Made by a program: the position numbers and the translations under genes. DNA of 49,493 nt from Sedimentisphaerales bacterium. Lineage in GTDB: Bacteria; Planctomycetota; Phycisphaerae; Sedimentisphaerales; Anaerobacaceae. Location: positions 1 through 49,493 of the forward strand of contig JAUWPZ010000009.1 of NCBI GenBank assembly GCA_030611315.1. Direction: 5' to 3'. The notes beneath the pieces were generated by a model. The model made no database searches and was not told the origin of the DNA. It saw nothing but the letters and a program-made list of their open reading frames with translations. Positions within the stretch are counted from its first letter, which is position 1. Each line of letters begins with the position of its first letter. Below, in pieces: positions 1 to 8,761 of the stretch.

Positions 1-22
1 CTGATATATAATACTATATCAG
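1..22. repeat. Perfect 8-bp inverted repeat at the window edge
   Basis: CTGATATA (1-8) is the exact reverse complement of TATATCAG (15-22) with a 6-nt loop. It is AT-rich and lies about 375 bases before the first gene. It may belong to a feature outside the window; no function can be assigned. Confidence 0.4.
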
Positions 23-150
23 TTTAGACAGAAAAGTCAAGCATTTTTTGAATGCGAATTTGCTCATCCGGATAAAATTTTGTAAGTGGTATGATTTACA
101 GTACGTTACAACTCAAAAAATTTTAAGTTGCGGAATCACTGCGTTATTAT

Positions 151-262
151 ACTCTTAAGGGTAATAAATTCCCGCGATTAGGATTGTAAATTATTGTTTT
201 AAGGTTACTTGCCCGCGAACCCGCGGCGGCGGGGGAGATTTCAATCGTGAGCACTATAAAAA
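151..262 (+). repeat. Intergenic repeat family, copy 1 of 3
   Basis: This stretch of about 110 bp recurs almost unchanged at 30868-30978 and in diverged form at 46745-46848. It opens with a short palindrome around CTTAAGG, has an AT-rich middle (TTGTTTTAAGG), a GC-rich palindromic part (GCCCGCGAACCCGCGGCGGCGG) and ends in TCAATCGTGAGCACTATAAAA. No open reading frame is shared by the copies, so it is probably a non-coding dispersed element. It fills most of the otherwise empty 396 bases ahead of the lptD-like gene. Confidence 0.85.
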
Positions 263-293
263 GGTTTTTACTGGCTTTGCCCGGACAAGCGGC

Positions 294-299
294 TATAAT
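294..299 (+). promoter_or_regulatory. Possible -10 box ahead of lptD-like gene
   Basis: A perfect TATAAT lies about 100 bases upstream of the chosen lptD start, in the 1-396 non-coding stretch. No good -35 hexamer is visible at 16-18 bases upstream, so this is a weak call. Confidence 0.25.
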
Positions 300-312
300 C
301 TGCGTCAAGTCC

Positions 313-378
313 GATTGGTAACTGGTGATTGGTCACTATTTAACCAATTACCATTTAACCAGTTACCATTTAACCATA
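313..378 (+). repeat. Short-period repeats before lptD-like gene
   Basis: Degenerate units such as TTAACCAATTACCATT / TTAACCAGTTACCATT and GATTGGTAACTGGT / GATTGGTCACT follow one another. Read as protein they give low-complexity HLTNYHLTSYHLT, which argues that translation does not begin here but at 397. Similar short-period spacers occur before or after many genes of this window. Confidence 0.6.
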
Positions 379-396
379 GGCAAGGTGAGAGTTGGT

Positions 397-3300
397 ATGC
401 GAAAAAGAGCGGTATTTGCTTTAAGCCTGGTTTTTCTGTCGGGGCCGGTTTTGTTGGCTATAGAAAGCGAAAAGGCCCGGGTGTTTGTCGGTCAGGATTT
501 GTACCTGACGGGGCGTGAGCTTGTAAGCTATCCGCTGCTTGTTGAAAGTGAACCAAATATCATCGAGCATATTCTCGTTTTCCGAGGTGGATTTTCGATG
601 ACGGTCGGGGCCAATCAGTATTCGAGTGAAAATGCGGTGGTATGGCTGGAAAGTCCCGCCGGCGCTCGTGATGATTACAAAATAAGGGTGTATCTGCTGG
701 GCGGTATATCAGTGACGAAAGCCAAAAGCTCCAGGACCACCGCTTTGAGCGAGAAGGTGGTCGAAGAGGGGCGGGAAATGGCGGTATTGTTCTCGGTTCG
801 AGGTGAAATCTTCGTAACAGCGGACAAAAGACAGGTACAAGACCCTCGCGATTCGGCCCTTTATGCGAAGGGGCTTGCGGTTGTGGGTCTGAAATATCCT
901 GACGAGGCGGCGGTACCGCCGGAGAAGATAGCGCCCCCGAAGCCGGTTAAAGAGGTTCCCGTGACCGAAGTGAAGGAGCCTCGCTTTCGGTATCCGGTCA
1001 ATATGTCGCCTCTGGGTACGGAGCCGCTGAAATTTGAGTATGACAAGGTGGACGAGGCGGACGTTGCAACGGTGAGAGAGAGGTTTTATCTTTGGCAAAA
1101 GCAGGATGAAAAGGGCGGTTTGCTGGAGTTACAGGCCGATAACGCGGTAATATTCTCGTCGTCCGTCGCTCGTGGCTTGTCGCTCGAAAAAGGATTGACG
1201 ACGGAGGGAACTGAGGATACGAAGAAGAAAACAGAATCAGAGGACTCAGAGTCCTCAACAGTCAAAGAAGACGAAGGTGGTGCGCAATCCGATATAAAGA
1301 ATACCCGGGACGATATTTTGGCCAGAGGGGCTTTTAGCGGGATCTATCTTTTGGGCGACGTTGTGATGACCAAGGGGCAGCGGACGATTCGGGCCGAGGA
1401 GTTATATTACGATTTCGATAGACAACAGGCGGTTGTGATAGATGCGGTGATGAGGAATTTCGATGTGTCCGAGGGGATTCCGATTTACATCAGGGCTGCG
1501 AAGTTAAAACAAGTGGCGAAAAATGAGTTTGCCGCCGATGATATCACATTGACAACGAGTGAATTTCATCGGCCTCAGATATCGATCGAGGCTTCGAAGG
1601 TATCCATCACCGACACAACGAGCGATGACGAGCAGGCCGGTACGCTCTCGAAGAGCAGTTATGATGCCCGGATGTATGATGTGCGTTTTAAGATGTATGA
1701 CAGGACACTTTTCTATTGGCCTTTTGTGCGCAGTAACTTAGAAAGGCCCGATATTCCCATCAAAAGTGCACATTTGGGTTATGACAACATCTGGGGAGCA
1801 ACGACTGAGACGCGATGGTACTTAGCTCGGCTGCTGGGATTGCGAGAGCCGGAGGGTACGGACAGCACCTTTTCGTTAGACTATTACGGCAAGCGCGGCA
1901 TAGGCACGGGAGTGGAGCTTGACTACGCAAGAGAGAATTATTTCGGCAGGATGTTGGGTTATGTGATTAAGGATAGCGGCGAGGACAGGCTTGGCAGGCA
2001 CAGCAGCCGCAGAGACCTTGAGCCTCCCCACGAGGTTCGCGGTCGGTTCCGCTGGCAGCACAGACATTTTCTGCCTTATGATTGGCAGCTTACTTCGGAG
2101 GTCAGCTATGCTTCCGATGAGAACTTCATCGAGGGTTTTTATCGAGAAGAGTTTAACGTGGGCAAGGAGCAGGAGACGGTCGTTCATTTGAAGCGTATTG
2201 AGAATAACTGGGGTATTTCGCTTCTGGGCAAGGTGCGAATCAATGATTTTCTCAATAAGCTGGAAGAATTGCCAACGGCAGAGTTTCACTGGACGGGCCA
2301 GTCCTTTCTTGACGATAAACTGACGTTTTACAGCGACAGCCAGGTCAGCCGATTCCGTCAGCGTTATTCCCCGTCCGGTACACCAGGTGGTTCACAGGAC
2401 TTCTTTACTTTTGCTATGGAGAGGGCCGAGGTTGATATGCCGATGACGATTGGCAGGATGCAGGTTGTGCCTTTTGTGGCCGGGACGGTGGCGTACGAGG
2501 ACGGGCTCGGCTTTTACAGGGAGCTTGACGGCGGAACTGCCGGCCGGGAAGAAAGTGTCTGGTTTGGCGAAACCGGCGTCAGGGCGTCTTTGCAGCCTTA
2601 CTGGAAGGTTTTTCCGGACGTTAAATCGCGGCTCTGGGACCTGGACCAGTTACGGCACATAATAAAGCCGTACGTAACCGCTGTGGGTTTTACTCAGAAC
2701 GACTCGGTTATCGAACAACGTGATACGCTGAACGTAGGTATATCTCAGAGGCTGCAAACCAAGCGGGGCATCGGGGATAAACGCCGGACGGTTGACTGGA
2801 TGCGGCTGGATATGGATTTTACGTGGGTGAATGATAGCGATGACGAATCGGCAGGAGCGGACAGGTTCCTCTGGAACAAGCCGTTTATCCCGATGGTGAA
2901 CAGATACAGCGGTGTCGTGCCGCAGCGAGACAGGCGAGACAGGCGCGGCAGCGGCGTATTCGGGCCGAGACGCAATTACTTCAGCGCTGATTATATGTGG
3001 CGTTTGACCGATACGACTGCGATACTATCCGATATGAATTATGATATGCAGAGCGGTGTGGTGCAGCAGCTTAATGTTGGTTTTTCGCATCTGCGTTGGC
3101 CTAATTTGAGTTATTATGTGGGCAGCAGATATTTGAAACGGGTTGAGAACGGTTTTGGCGAGGAGGGCACGAATGTAGTAACTTTCGCGGCCACTTATGT
3201 TCTTGACCCGCGATATTCGGTGGTTTTTTCACAGCAGTATGATTTTGACTATGGAGCAAGTTTACGAAGTGAGGCAACGCTTCTGAGGAAGTATCACCGG

Positions 3301-3441
3301 ATGTATTGGGGTTTTACGTTTAGTACGGATGAGTCGCTTGACAGACAGTCAATCGTATTTAGTATATGGCCCCAGGGCGTGCCGTACCTGGGGTTTGGGC
3401 AGGGAAGATACACGGGGCTTGGCGGTTCGGCAGGCTATTAA
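397..3441 (+). CDS. lptD: LptD/OstA-like outer-membrane LPS assembly protein
   Basis: A protein of 1014 residues that probably forms an outer-membrane barrel inserting lipopolysaccharide. The N-terminus (MRKRAVFALSLVFLSGPVLLA) is a typical signal peptide. An OstA/LptA-type beta-jellyroll part is seen around residues 310-430 (GDVVMTKGQRTIRAEEL), followed by a long region of alternating hydrophobic/polar residues rich in Y, W and R, as in the LptD barrel, ending in an aromatic-rich strand. The start at 397 is preferred over the in-frame ATG at 325 because AAGGTGAG sits 7 bases upstream and the earlier codons are repeat DNA. Around nt 1190-1290 the protein carries a low-complexity T/E/D/S/K linker. 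Divergent planctomycete-type LptD proteins are often annotated only as hypothetical, so the family call is good but not certain. Confidence 0.72.
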   Translation: MRKRAVFALSLVFLSGPVLLAIESEKARVFVGQDLYLTGRELVSYPLLVESEPNIIEHILVFRGGFSMTVGANQYSSENAVVWLESPAGARDDYKIRVYLLGGISVTKAKSSRTTALSEKVVEEGREMAVLFSVRGEIFVTADKRQVQDPRDSALYAKGLAVVGLKYPDEAAVPPEKIAPPKPVKEVPVTEVKEPRFRYPVNMSPLGTEPLKFEYDKVDEADVATVRERFYLWQKQDEKGGLLELQADNAVIFSSSVARGLSLEKGLTTEGTEDTKKKTESEDSESSTVKEDEGGAQSDIKNTRDDILARGAFSGIYLLGDVVMTKGQRTIRAEELYYDFDRQQAVVIDAVMRNFDVSEGIPIYIRAAKLKQVAKNEFAADDITLTTSEFHRPQISIEASKVSITDTTSDDEQAGTLSKSSYDARMYDVRFKMYDRTLFYWPFVRSNLERPDIPIKSAHLGYDNIWGATTETRWYLARLLGLREPEGTDSTFSLDYYGKRGIGTGVELDYARENYFGRMLGYVIKDSGEDRLGRHSSRRDLEPPHEVRGRFRWQHRHFLPYDWQLTSEVSYASDENFIEGFYREEFNVGKEQETVVHLKRIENNWGISLLGKVRINDFLNKLEELPTAEFHWTGQSFLDDKLTFYSDSQVSRFRQRYSPSGTPGGSQDFFTFAMERAEVDMPMTIGRMQVVPFVAGTVAYEDGLGFYRELDGGTAGREESVWFGETGVRASLQPYWKVFPDVKSRLWDLDQLRHIIKPYVTAVGFTQNDSVIEQRDTLNVGISQRLQTKRGIGDKRRTVDWMRLDMDFTWVNDSDDESAGADRFLWNKPFIPMVNRYSGVVPQRDRRDRRGSGVFGPRRNYFSADYMWRLTDTTAILSDMNYDMQSGVVQQLNVGFSHLRWPNLSYYVGSRYLKRVENGFGEEGTNVVTFAATYVLDPRYSVVFSQQYDFDYGASLRSEATLLRKYHRMYWGFTFSTDESLDRQSIVFSIWPQGVPYLGFGQGRYTGLGGSAGY

Positions 3442-3443
3442 CT

Positions 3444-3467
3444 CAAACTGACCGGTCGGCCAGTTTG
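3444..3467 (+). terminator. Hairpin after lptD-like gene
   Basis: CAAACTG and CAGTTTG (7-bp stem) enclose ACCGGTCGGC, just after the stop codon at 3441. There is no T-run behind it, so it is at best a weak or factor-assisted terminator. The rest of 3468-3711 holds no gene; TTGTTCA (3641) and TGAACAA (3667) form a further 7-bp inverted repeat shortly before the aldolase start. Confidence 0.3.
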
Positions 3468-3711
3468 AAAAGGATAGAAGTCAGGAGTCAGAAGGATAGA
3501 ATAAGGAATTTACAGCAAAATAAGAATCATAGCGGGCAATTTGCGTTGTCGGTAAATTGCTATAAGTTATTGCTTTAAAAGATGTTATCGAAATAATGAT
3601 GTTGAAATCGGTCAGTATGAGTTATTAAGTTCGTTGTTTGTTGTTCAAAAGTTTATCGATGAAGTGTGAACAATGAACCAAGAACTAAAAAAGAATTTTA
3701 AGGAGAGTACT

Positions 3712-4662
3712 ATGGCGTTGGTAAATACCAAGAAGATGTTTGAAATGGCCCTGAAAGGCGGCTATGCGGTTGGCGCGTTCAATGTGAACAATATGGAAAT
3801 CACGCAGGGCATAATCGAGGCTGTTGCCGAAGAAAAGGCGCCTCTTATCCTGCAGGTCTCCAAAGGGGCCCGCGCTTATGCGAAGATAAGCTATCTCAAG
3901 GCCATTATCAATGTGGTGGTCGAAGAAAATCCGGACATTCCTATCGCTATCAACCTTGACCACGGCGACAATTTTGAGACGTGCAAGCAGTTTGTCGACG
4001 ACGGCTTCACGTCGGTGATGATAGATGCTTCGAAGCTTCCGTTTGAGGAAAACGTCAAAGCCACCAAAGAAGTGGTTGAGTACGCACATGCCAGGGACGT
4101 AGTGGTAGAGGCCGAGCTTGGCCAGTTGGGCGGTATCGAGGAGGACGTGGTTGGTGTTGACCAAGACGATATCGGCAAGCATCTTGCCGACCCCGACCAG
4201 GTTGTGGAATTTGTTGAGAAGAGCGGCTGTGATTCGCTTGCGGTTGCGTGCGGGACCAGTCACGGCGCTTACAAATTCAAGAAGGAGCCGAAGCTGGCTT
4301 TTGATATCATCGAGGAGATAGGAAACAGACTGCCCGGATATCCGCTGGTTATGCACGGCTCGAGCAGTGTTTTGAGGGAGTTCGTTGACCTTATTAACAA
4401 GTATGGCGGCGATATGCCGAACGCAATGGGTGTGCCGGAAGAGTCTGTAAGCAAGGCGGCGAAGCTGGCAATCTGCAAGGTCAACATCGATACGGATTTG
4501 CGGCTTGCGCTGACGGCCAAGATTCGGCAGGTTTTTTCGGAAAAACCTGGTGAATTCGACCCGCGTAAGTACCTCGGCCCGGGCAGGGAAGCCATTAAAG
4601 ATATGGTCAAACATAAGCTGCAGGTTTTGGGCTGTGCCGGAAAGGCGGCTGAGTGTTTGTAA
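3712..4662 (+). CDS. fba: Class II fructose-1,6-bisphosphate aldolase
   Basis: A zinc-dependent aldolase of 316 residues that splits fructose-1,6-bisphosphate into glyceraldehyde-3-phosphate and dihydroxyacetone phosphate (glycolysis/gluconeogenesis, cytoplasm). Family motifs are clear: GAFNVNNME near the N-terminus, NLDHGD with the metal/catalytic region, AELGQLGG with its glutamate, a histidine in GTSHGAYK, HGSSSV for phosphate binding and KVNIDTDLR near the C-terminus. The start at 3712 is chosen over the in-frame ATG at 3673 because AAGGAGAG is 6-8 bases ahead and MALVNTKKMF is the usual family start. It could in principle prefer tagatose- or sedoheptulose-bisphosphate. It appears to be a single-gene unit with repeats on both sides. 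Confidence 0.95.
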   Translation: MALVNTKKMFEMALKGGYAVGAFNVNNMEITQGIIEAVAEEKAPLILQVSKGARAYAKISYLKAIINVVVEENPDIPIAINLDHGDNFETCKQFVDDGFTSVMIDASKLPFEENVKATKEVVEYAHARDVVVEAELGQLGGIEEDVVGVDQDDIGKHLADPDQVVEFVEKSGCDSLAVACGTSHGAYKFKKEPKLAFDIIEEIGNRLPGYPLVMHGSSSVLREFVDLINKYGGDMPNAMGVPEESVSKAAKLAICKVNIDTDLRLALTAKIRQVFSEKPGEFDPRKYLGPGREAIKDMVKHKLQVLGCAGKAAECL

Positions 4663-4665
4663 GAG

Positions 4666-4745
4666 TTAGCGTATAGCGTATAGCGTTTAGCGTATGGGAG
4701 ACGAGCTTCTTTGTACACAATACGCATCACGCAATATGCAATGGT
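4666..4745 (+). repeat. Short-period GCGTATA-type repeats
   Basis: Units like TAGCGTATAGCGTATAGCG and, further on, ACGCATCACGCAATATGCAATG fill the spacer between the aldolase and protease genes. The same kind of text recurs at 12847-12910 and 29230-29273. Confidence 0.55.
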
Positions 4746-4774
4746 ATTCTTATTTCCTAAATTTATGGTGCTCA

Positions 4775-7180
4775 ATGTTACGTATTAAGTTGTTGATAAA
4801 AAAGTTTAGAGAATCGTTTTGGGGAGGCAAAAGAACATATTTGATTTTGTCGGCCTGCTTAGCGGCGTTTGTTTATTCGTTTGCCGTTTGTGCATTTTCG
4901 AGCAGGCCTGTGGTTCTGGAGCCTGATGAAAGCAAGGCTGAAGTTTCTGAATCTACGTTATTCGAATCCGGTTTTGTCGATAGAGTTACCGGACTGATTT
5001 GCGAGGGAAAATTCGGTGCTGCCGGGGAGGTGATAGAGCAGGCTGGCCCCAAGGTATGGTCTGAGTGCCGATTCTTGCCGGAACTGGCGGAAATTGTCCG
5101 GGAGTACGAGGAAATAAGTAAACGACGCCGGCTCGCGCGACAAGCTGCATTCAAGGAGCAATTAGACGAGCTGGAGAAGTTCAAAACCGGAAAAGAACCC
5201 GGCGATGTCAACGACGTGAACGATGTCAACGACGTGAACGATGTCAGCGACGTGAACGATGTCAACGACGCCAATGATGCGAATGATATTCCTGCGATGC
5301 TTTTGGTTATTGCCAAGGCCAACGAGTTTGCCGACCCGAACCAGCGAGAGCGGCTTCTGTCTGATGCGTTTGTAAAGGAGATTATACAGAAGGCAATCGA
5401 CCAGGCCGAGGCGTTCGACCTGGAAAATAAATGGCTTGAGGCATACATTAACTGTTACTATTGGCTGCAGGTAATCGAGCCGAACAACGAGGAGTATTCG
5501 GATTACGCCGAGCAGCTTTTGGACAAGGCCGCCATTGAGGCCTCTTTTCAGGACAGCCCCTGCGAGACCAGCGAGGAGCGTTACCAGGGCATAAGAAAAG
5601 AGATGTTTATCAGGGCGATTGATTATCTCAGCCAGGCTTATGTCAGTGTTATCGATTACGGGCAAATGGCAACCAAAGCCGTCAATCGCTGCAAATTATT
5701 AGTGGAAGTAATGGATGCGTCAGCTTCGGAAGACTCACAAGATGAGGATATAGTTTCACGTGAGAACGAGGACGACGAAGGTGAGCAAGAGTCTGCGGAC
5801 TCGGCGGGAGTAGCTGAAATGGGTTTTTTTGTACCGCCTGAACATAAAAAGCTTGCAGCCTGGTCGGTGACACTGGGCGGCGTCCTGGATGAGATAGACC
5901 AGGGTCGCATAGGATTCGGCAAGGATGAGTTTATAGAAGTTTTCAGGAAGGTCCTGTTGCTGAATTCAACAACTGCGAATCTGCCGGATACTGTGCTGAT
6001 TTCACAGTTTGCCGAAGCGGCTCTGGCTACCCTTGACCCATATACGGTGATGGTCTGGCCGCGTCAGGTGCGTGATTTTGAGAAGATGATGACCAATGAG
6101 TTTACAGGTATCGGCGTCGAGATTTCGAAAAAGAAGGGTGTTTTGGTGGTTGCAAGCCTGTTGCCCGATACGCCGGCGTACAAATCCGGCCTTGACGCCG
6201 GGGACGTTATTCAGGCGGTTGACGGGCTTGAAACAAAAGATATGTCTCTTATGTGTGCGGTCCACAAGATTACCGGCCCTAAGGGTACGCAAGTAACGTT
6301 GACAATAAAGCATGCCGGTGAGGAAGAGACCGAGGACATTACGATAACCAGGGACAAGATAACTGTTAAGACAATTCGCGGCTGGCAGAGGACGGAAACA
6401 GGCGAATGGCTGTATATGCTGGATAACGAGAACAATATCGGCTATGTCCGCATCACCAGTTTTTCTTCGGACACCTCCGGGGATTTGGAAGGGATATTGG
6501 ATGAGCTTGAGGCGGCCGGGTTAAAGGGATTGATTCTGGACTTGCGATTCAATTCCGGCGGGCTTTTGGATAGTGCTATTGCGATAGCCGACAAATTCAT
6601 AGAAGAAGGGCCGATAGTCATGACCCGTCCTCCCCGAGTTGAGGCGTGGACTACGGCCTCGGCGCACGGGAAACGAACGCATCCGAAATATCCGCTCGTA
6701 ATACTGATAAATTCCAGCTCTGCAAGCGCTTCCGAGATTGTGGCCGGTGCGTTGGCGGACAAAGTACATGAGCGGGCCGTTTTGGTGGGAACAAGGACCC
6801 ACGGAAAAGGCAGCGTGCAGGGGATAACTCACTATCCCGCCGGTGGCTCACAGCTTAAATATACAATGGCGTATTACCATTTGCCTTCCGGCCAAAGGGT
6901 CGAAAGCCGGGATGCCATGAAAAAGAGAGGCAGGAAGGATTGGGGTGTTGGGCCAAACGTTGAGATTGAATTAACGAGCGATGAGCTGAGAGAAATGATA
7001 GACGTGCAGCGGGACAACGATGTGCTGGTCCAGGCCAACCACGACAACACCAACGGCGAGTTGAAAAAGCATACAGTCGAAGAGACGCTGCCGGCAGATG
7101 CACAGTTGGCGGTTGCTGCTTTGGTGGTTAGGAGCAAGCTGATTCAAGCCGATGCAGCGGTCCGGGAGAGTGTGGATTGA
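4775..7180 (+). CDS. S41 C-terminal processing protease (CtpA/Prc-like) with PDZ domain
   Basis: A serine protease of about 801 residues anchored in or exported across the inner membrane by an N-terminal hydrophobic helix (TYLILSACLAAFVYSFAV). After it come a helical region, an acidic DVND repeat tract (nt 5204-5289), more helices, a PDZ domain (nt about 6090-6320, FTGIGVEISKKKGVLVV) and the S41 domain. The catalytic serine is seen in SASASEIVAGAL (codon 6731, residue 653) and the lysine in GTRTHGKGSVQ (codon 6806, residue 678); their 25-residue spacing equals that in known tail-specific proteases. The start is uncertain: 4775 avoids the repeat-derived codons from 4694 but lacks a strong ribosome-binding site. 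Such enzymes trim or degrade envelope proteins; the substrate here is unknown. Confidence 0.88.
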   Translation: MLRIKLLIKKFRESFWGGKRTYLILSACLAAFVYSFAVCAFSSRPVVLEPDESKAEVSESTLFESGFVDRVTGLICEGKFGAAGEVIEQAGPKVWSECRFLPELAEIVREYEEISKRRRLARQAAFKEQLDELEKFKTGKEPGDVNDVNDVNDVNDVSDVNDVNDANDANDIPAMLLVIAKANEFADPNQRERLLSDAFVKEIIQKAIDQAEAFDLENKWLEAYINCYYWLQVIEPNNEEYSDYAEQLLDKAAIEASFQDSPCETSEERYQGIRKEMFIRAIDYLSQAYVSVIDYGQMATKAVNRCKLLVEVMDASASEDSQDEDIVSRENEDDEGEQESADSAGVAEMGFFVPPEHKKLAAWSVTLGGVLDEIDQGRIGFGKDEFIEVFRKVLLLNSTTANLPDTVLISQFAEAALATLDPYTVMVWPRQVRDFEKMMTNEFTGIGVEISKKKGVLVVASLLPDTPAYKSGLDAGDVIQAVDGLETKDMSLMCAVHKITGPKGTQVTLTIKHAGEEETEDITITRDKITVKTIRGWQRTETGEWLYMLDNENNIGYVRITSFSSDTSGDLEGILDELEAAGLKGLILDLRFNSGGLLDSAIAIADKFIEEGPIVMTRPPRVEAWTTASAHGKRTHPKYPLVILINSSSASASEIVAGALADKVHERAVLVGTRTHGKGSVQGITHYPAGGSQLKYTMAYYHLPSGQRVESRDAMKKRGRKDWGVGPNVEIELTSDELREMIDVQRDNDVLVQANHDNTNGELKKHTVEETLPADAQLAVAALVVRSKLIQADAAVRESVD
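5204..5289 (+). repeat. In-frame tandem repeat encoding (DVN)n
   Basis: About ten 9-nt units, best seen as the 18-mer GATGTCAACGACGTGAAC repeated, encode DVNDVNDVND with a few changes (DVSDVND, DANDAND). The tract lies within the S41 protease between its membrane anchor and its PDZ domain and keeps the frame. It probably forms a flexible acidic linker and may vary in length between strains. Confidence 0.85.
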
Positions 7181-7268
7181 TTTTTCAGAAGCGTGGATTT
7201 GACTGATGCAGAAGAGATAAATCCCATTAGAAATTCTACAATAGGTGCGCAAAAGGACTTACAGGGAT

Positions 7269-8738
7269 ATGGCACGAAAAGGGGAAATTTCCGACGAGGC
7301 AGGCAAGTTTGAACGGCAGAGGCGGGAGAAGCTCTCGGCCGTTGAGCAGTTGGGTATTGACCCTTACCCAGGCCGATATGAAGGCTCTGAGCCGGCTGCG
7401 GATGTCAAGAGCAGATTCAAAGACGGCGAAGAGAATCAAAAAGCCGGATGTGCCGGCAGGATTGTACTGCTCAGGGACATCGGGAAGCTGATATTTATTA
7501 CCTTGCGCGACCGCAGCGGGACCATCCAGATAGGCCTGAGCAAGAAGCTTTTAAGCTCGCAGTGGGAGCTTGCCAAATTGCTCGAGCTCGGCGACATTAT
7601 CGGAGCGGCCGGCCAGTTGGGTAAGACGAAGACCGGCGAGATTACTATTTGGGCCGGCGAAGATGGGCTCAGCCTTTTGAGCAAGTGTCTGCTGCAGCCG
7701 CCGGAGAAGTTTCACGGCCTGGCGGATATCGACCAGCGATACAGGCAAAGGTATGTGGATTTGTGGGCCAATCCGGAGGTGATGGAGCGGTTTAAGAAAC
7801 GCAGCGCCATTGTCGGTACTATTCGCGAGTTTCTCGAATCGCGGGGTTTTCTGGAAGTTGAGACGCCGATGATGCAGACCATAGCCGGCGGGGCTGCGGC
7901 CAAGCCCTTCGTGACGCATCATAACAGCCTGGATATGGATTTATTTTTGCGGATTTCCCCGGAGCTGTTTCTCAAAAGACTGCTCGTAGGCGGCCTGGAG
8001 AAGGTCTTCGAGATAAATCGGAATTTCCGCAACGAAGGGCTGAGCAGACAGCACAACCCGGAATTCACGATGATGGAGGTGTACCAGGCATACGCCGATT
8101 ACGAGGTGATGATGGATTTGACCGAGGAGCTTGTCGCTCTTTGTGTGGAAAAGTTCTGCGAAGAAAAGCGGGTCGAGTTCGGCGATTTGACGATAGATTT
8201 CAGTTTTCCCTGGCGCAGGGCCGAGTACGCTGAGCTGCTCAAAGAATACAGCGGTTGTGATATCGAGGATATTGGGGCCGTCAGGGAAAAAGCAAGCCGG
8301 TTGGGTCTGGATGAAGCCGAGATGGATGATGTTGTCGTGGTCAACGGCGTTTTCGAGGCCACGGTTGAAGATAATCTTGTCAACCCGACTTTCGTGATTG
8401 ATTATCCGGCGCCGCTGTGCCCGTTGACTAAGCGCAAAAAGAGCAATCCGAAATACGCCGAGCGGTTCGAGCTGTTTATCGGCAAAATGGAACTGGCCAA
8501 TGCGTACACGGAGCTGAACGACCCGGCAGTGCAGGAAGAGAACTTTCGGATTCAGCTTCGGGGCCAGGAAGAGACAATGGCAACGATGGACAGTGATTTC
8601 ATAACGGCGTTGAAATACGGCATGCCGCCGGCAGGGGGATTGGGTATCGGGATTGACAGGTTGGTGATGGTCCTGACCGGCGCCGCAAGTATTCGTGACG
8701 TGGTGCTCTTTCCGCTTTTAAGACCTGCAAAAGATTAA
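7269..8738 (+). CDS. lysS: Lysyl-tRNA synthetase, class II
   Basis: A cytoplasmic enzyme of 489 residues that charges tRNA-Lys. The N-terminal OB-fold anticodon-binding domain covers roughly residues 45-160; the class II catalytic core follows, with motif 1 around FLEVETPMMQ, motif 2 in FEINRNFRNEG and motif 3 in GLGIGIDRLVM. MMEVYQAYADY and LANAYTELNDP are typical of LysRS. The start at 7269 (ATG) has AAAAGGA upstream; an in-frame GTG at 7245 would add eight residues. Length is normal for the bacterial family. Confidence 0.96.
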   Translation: MARKGEISDEAGKFERQRREKLSAVEQLGIDPYPGRYEGSEPAADVKSRFKDGEENQKAGCAGRIVLLRDIGKLIFITLRDRSGTIQIGLSKKLLSSQWELAKLLELGDIIGAAGQLGKTKTGEITIWAGEDGLSLLSKCLLQPPEKFHGLADIDQRYRQRYVDLWANPEVMERFKKRSAIVGTIREFLESRGFLEVETPMMQTIAGGAAAKPFVTHHNSLDMDLFLRISPELFLKRLLVGGLEKVFEINRNFRNEGLSRQHNPEFTMMEVYQAYADYEVMMDLTEELVALCVEKFCEEKRVEFGDLTIDFSFPWRRAEYAELLKEYSGCDIEDIGAVREKASRLGLDEAEMDDVVVVNGVFEATVEDNLVNPTFVIDYPAPLCPLTKRKKSNPKYAERFELFIGKMELANAYTELNDPAVQEENFRIQLRGQEETMATMDSDFITALKYGMPPAGGLGIGIDRLVMVLTGAASIRDVVLFPLLRPAKD

Positions 8739-8760
8739 CTTTGAACTGTGAACTGTGAGA
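8738..8760 (+). repeat. Short tandem GAACTGT repeat
   Basis: TTGAACTGTGAACTGTGAG fills the 23-base gap between lysS and the first Lol-type permease gene. It is one of the short-period spacer repeats typical of this window. Confidence 0.5.
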
Positions 8761-8761
8761 A

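Noticed and set aside
3685-4614. Long open frame (309 codons) on the minus strand opposite the aldolase gene
   Set aside because: It mirrors the strongly conserved aldolase codons; its product is rich in H, R and L without any recognisable motif, and the plus-strand gene explains the DNA.
5204-5289. Possible CRISPR array
   Set aside because: Units are 9-18 bases, contiguous, in frame and without spacers; it is a coding tandem repeat.
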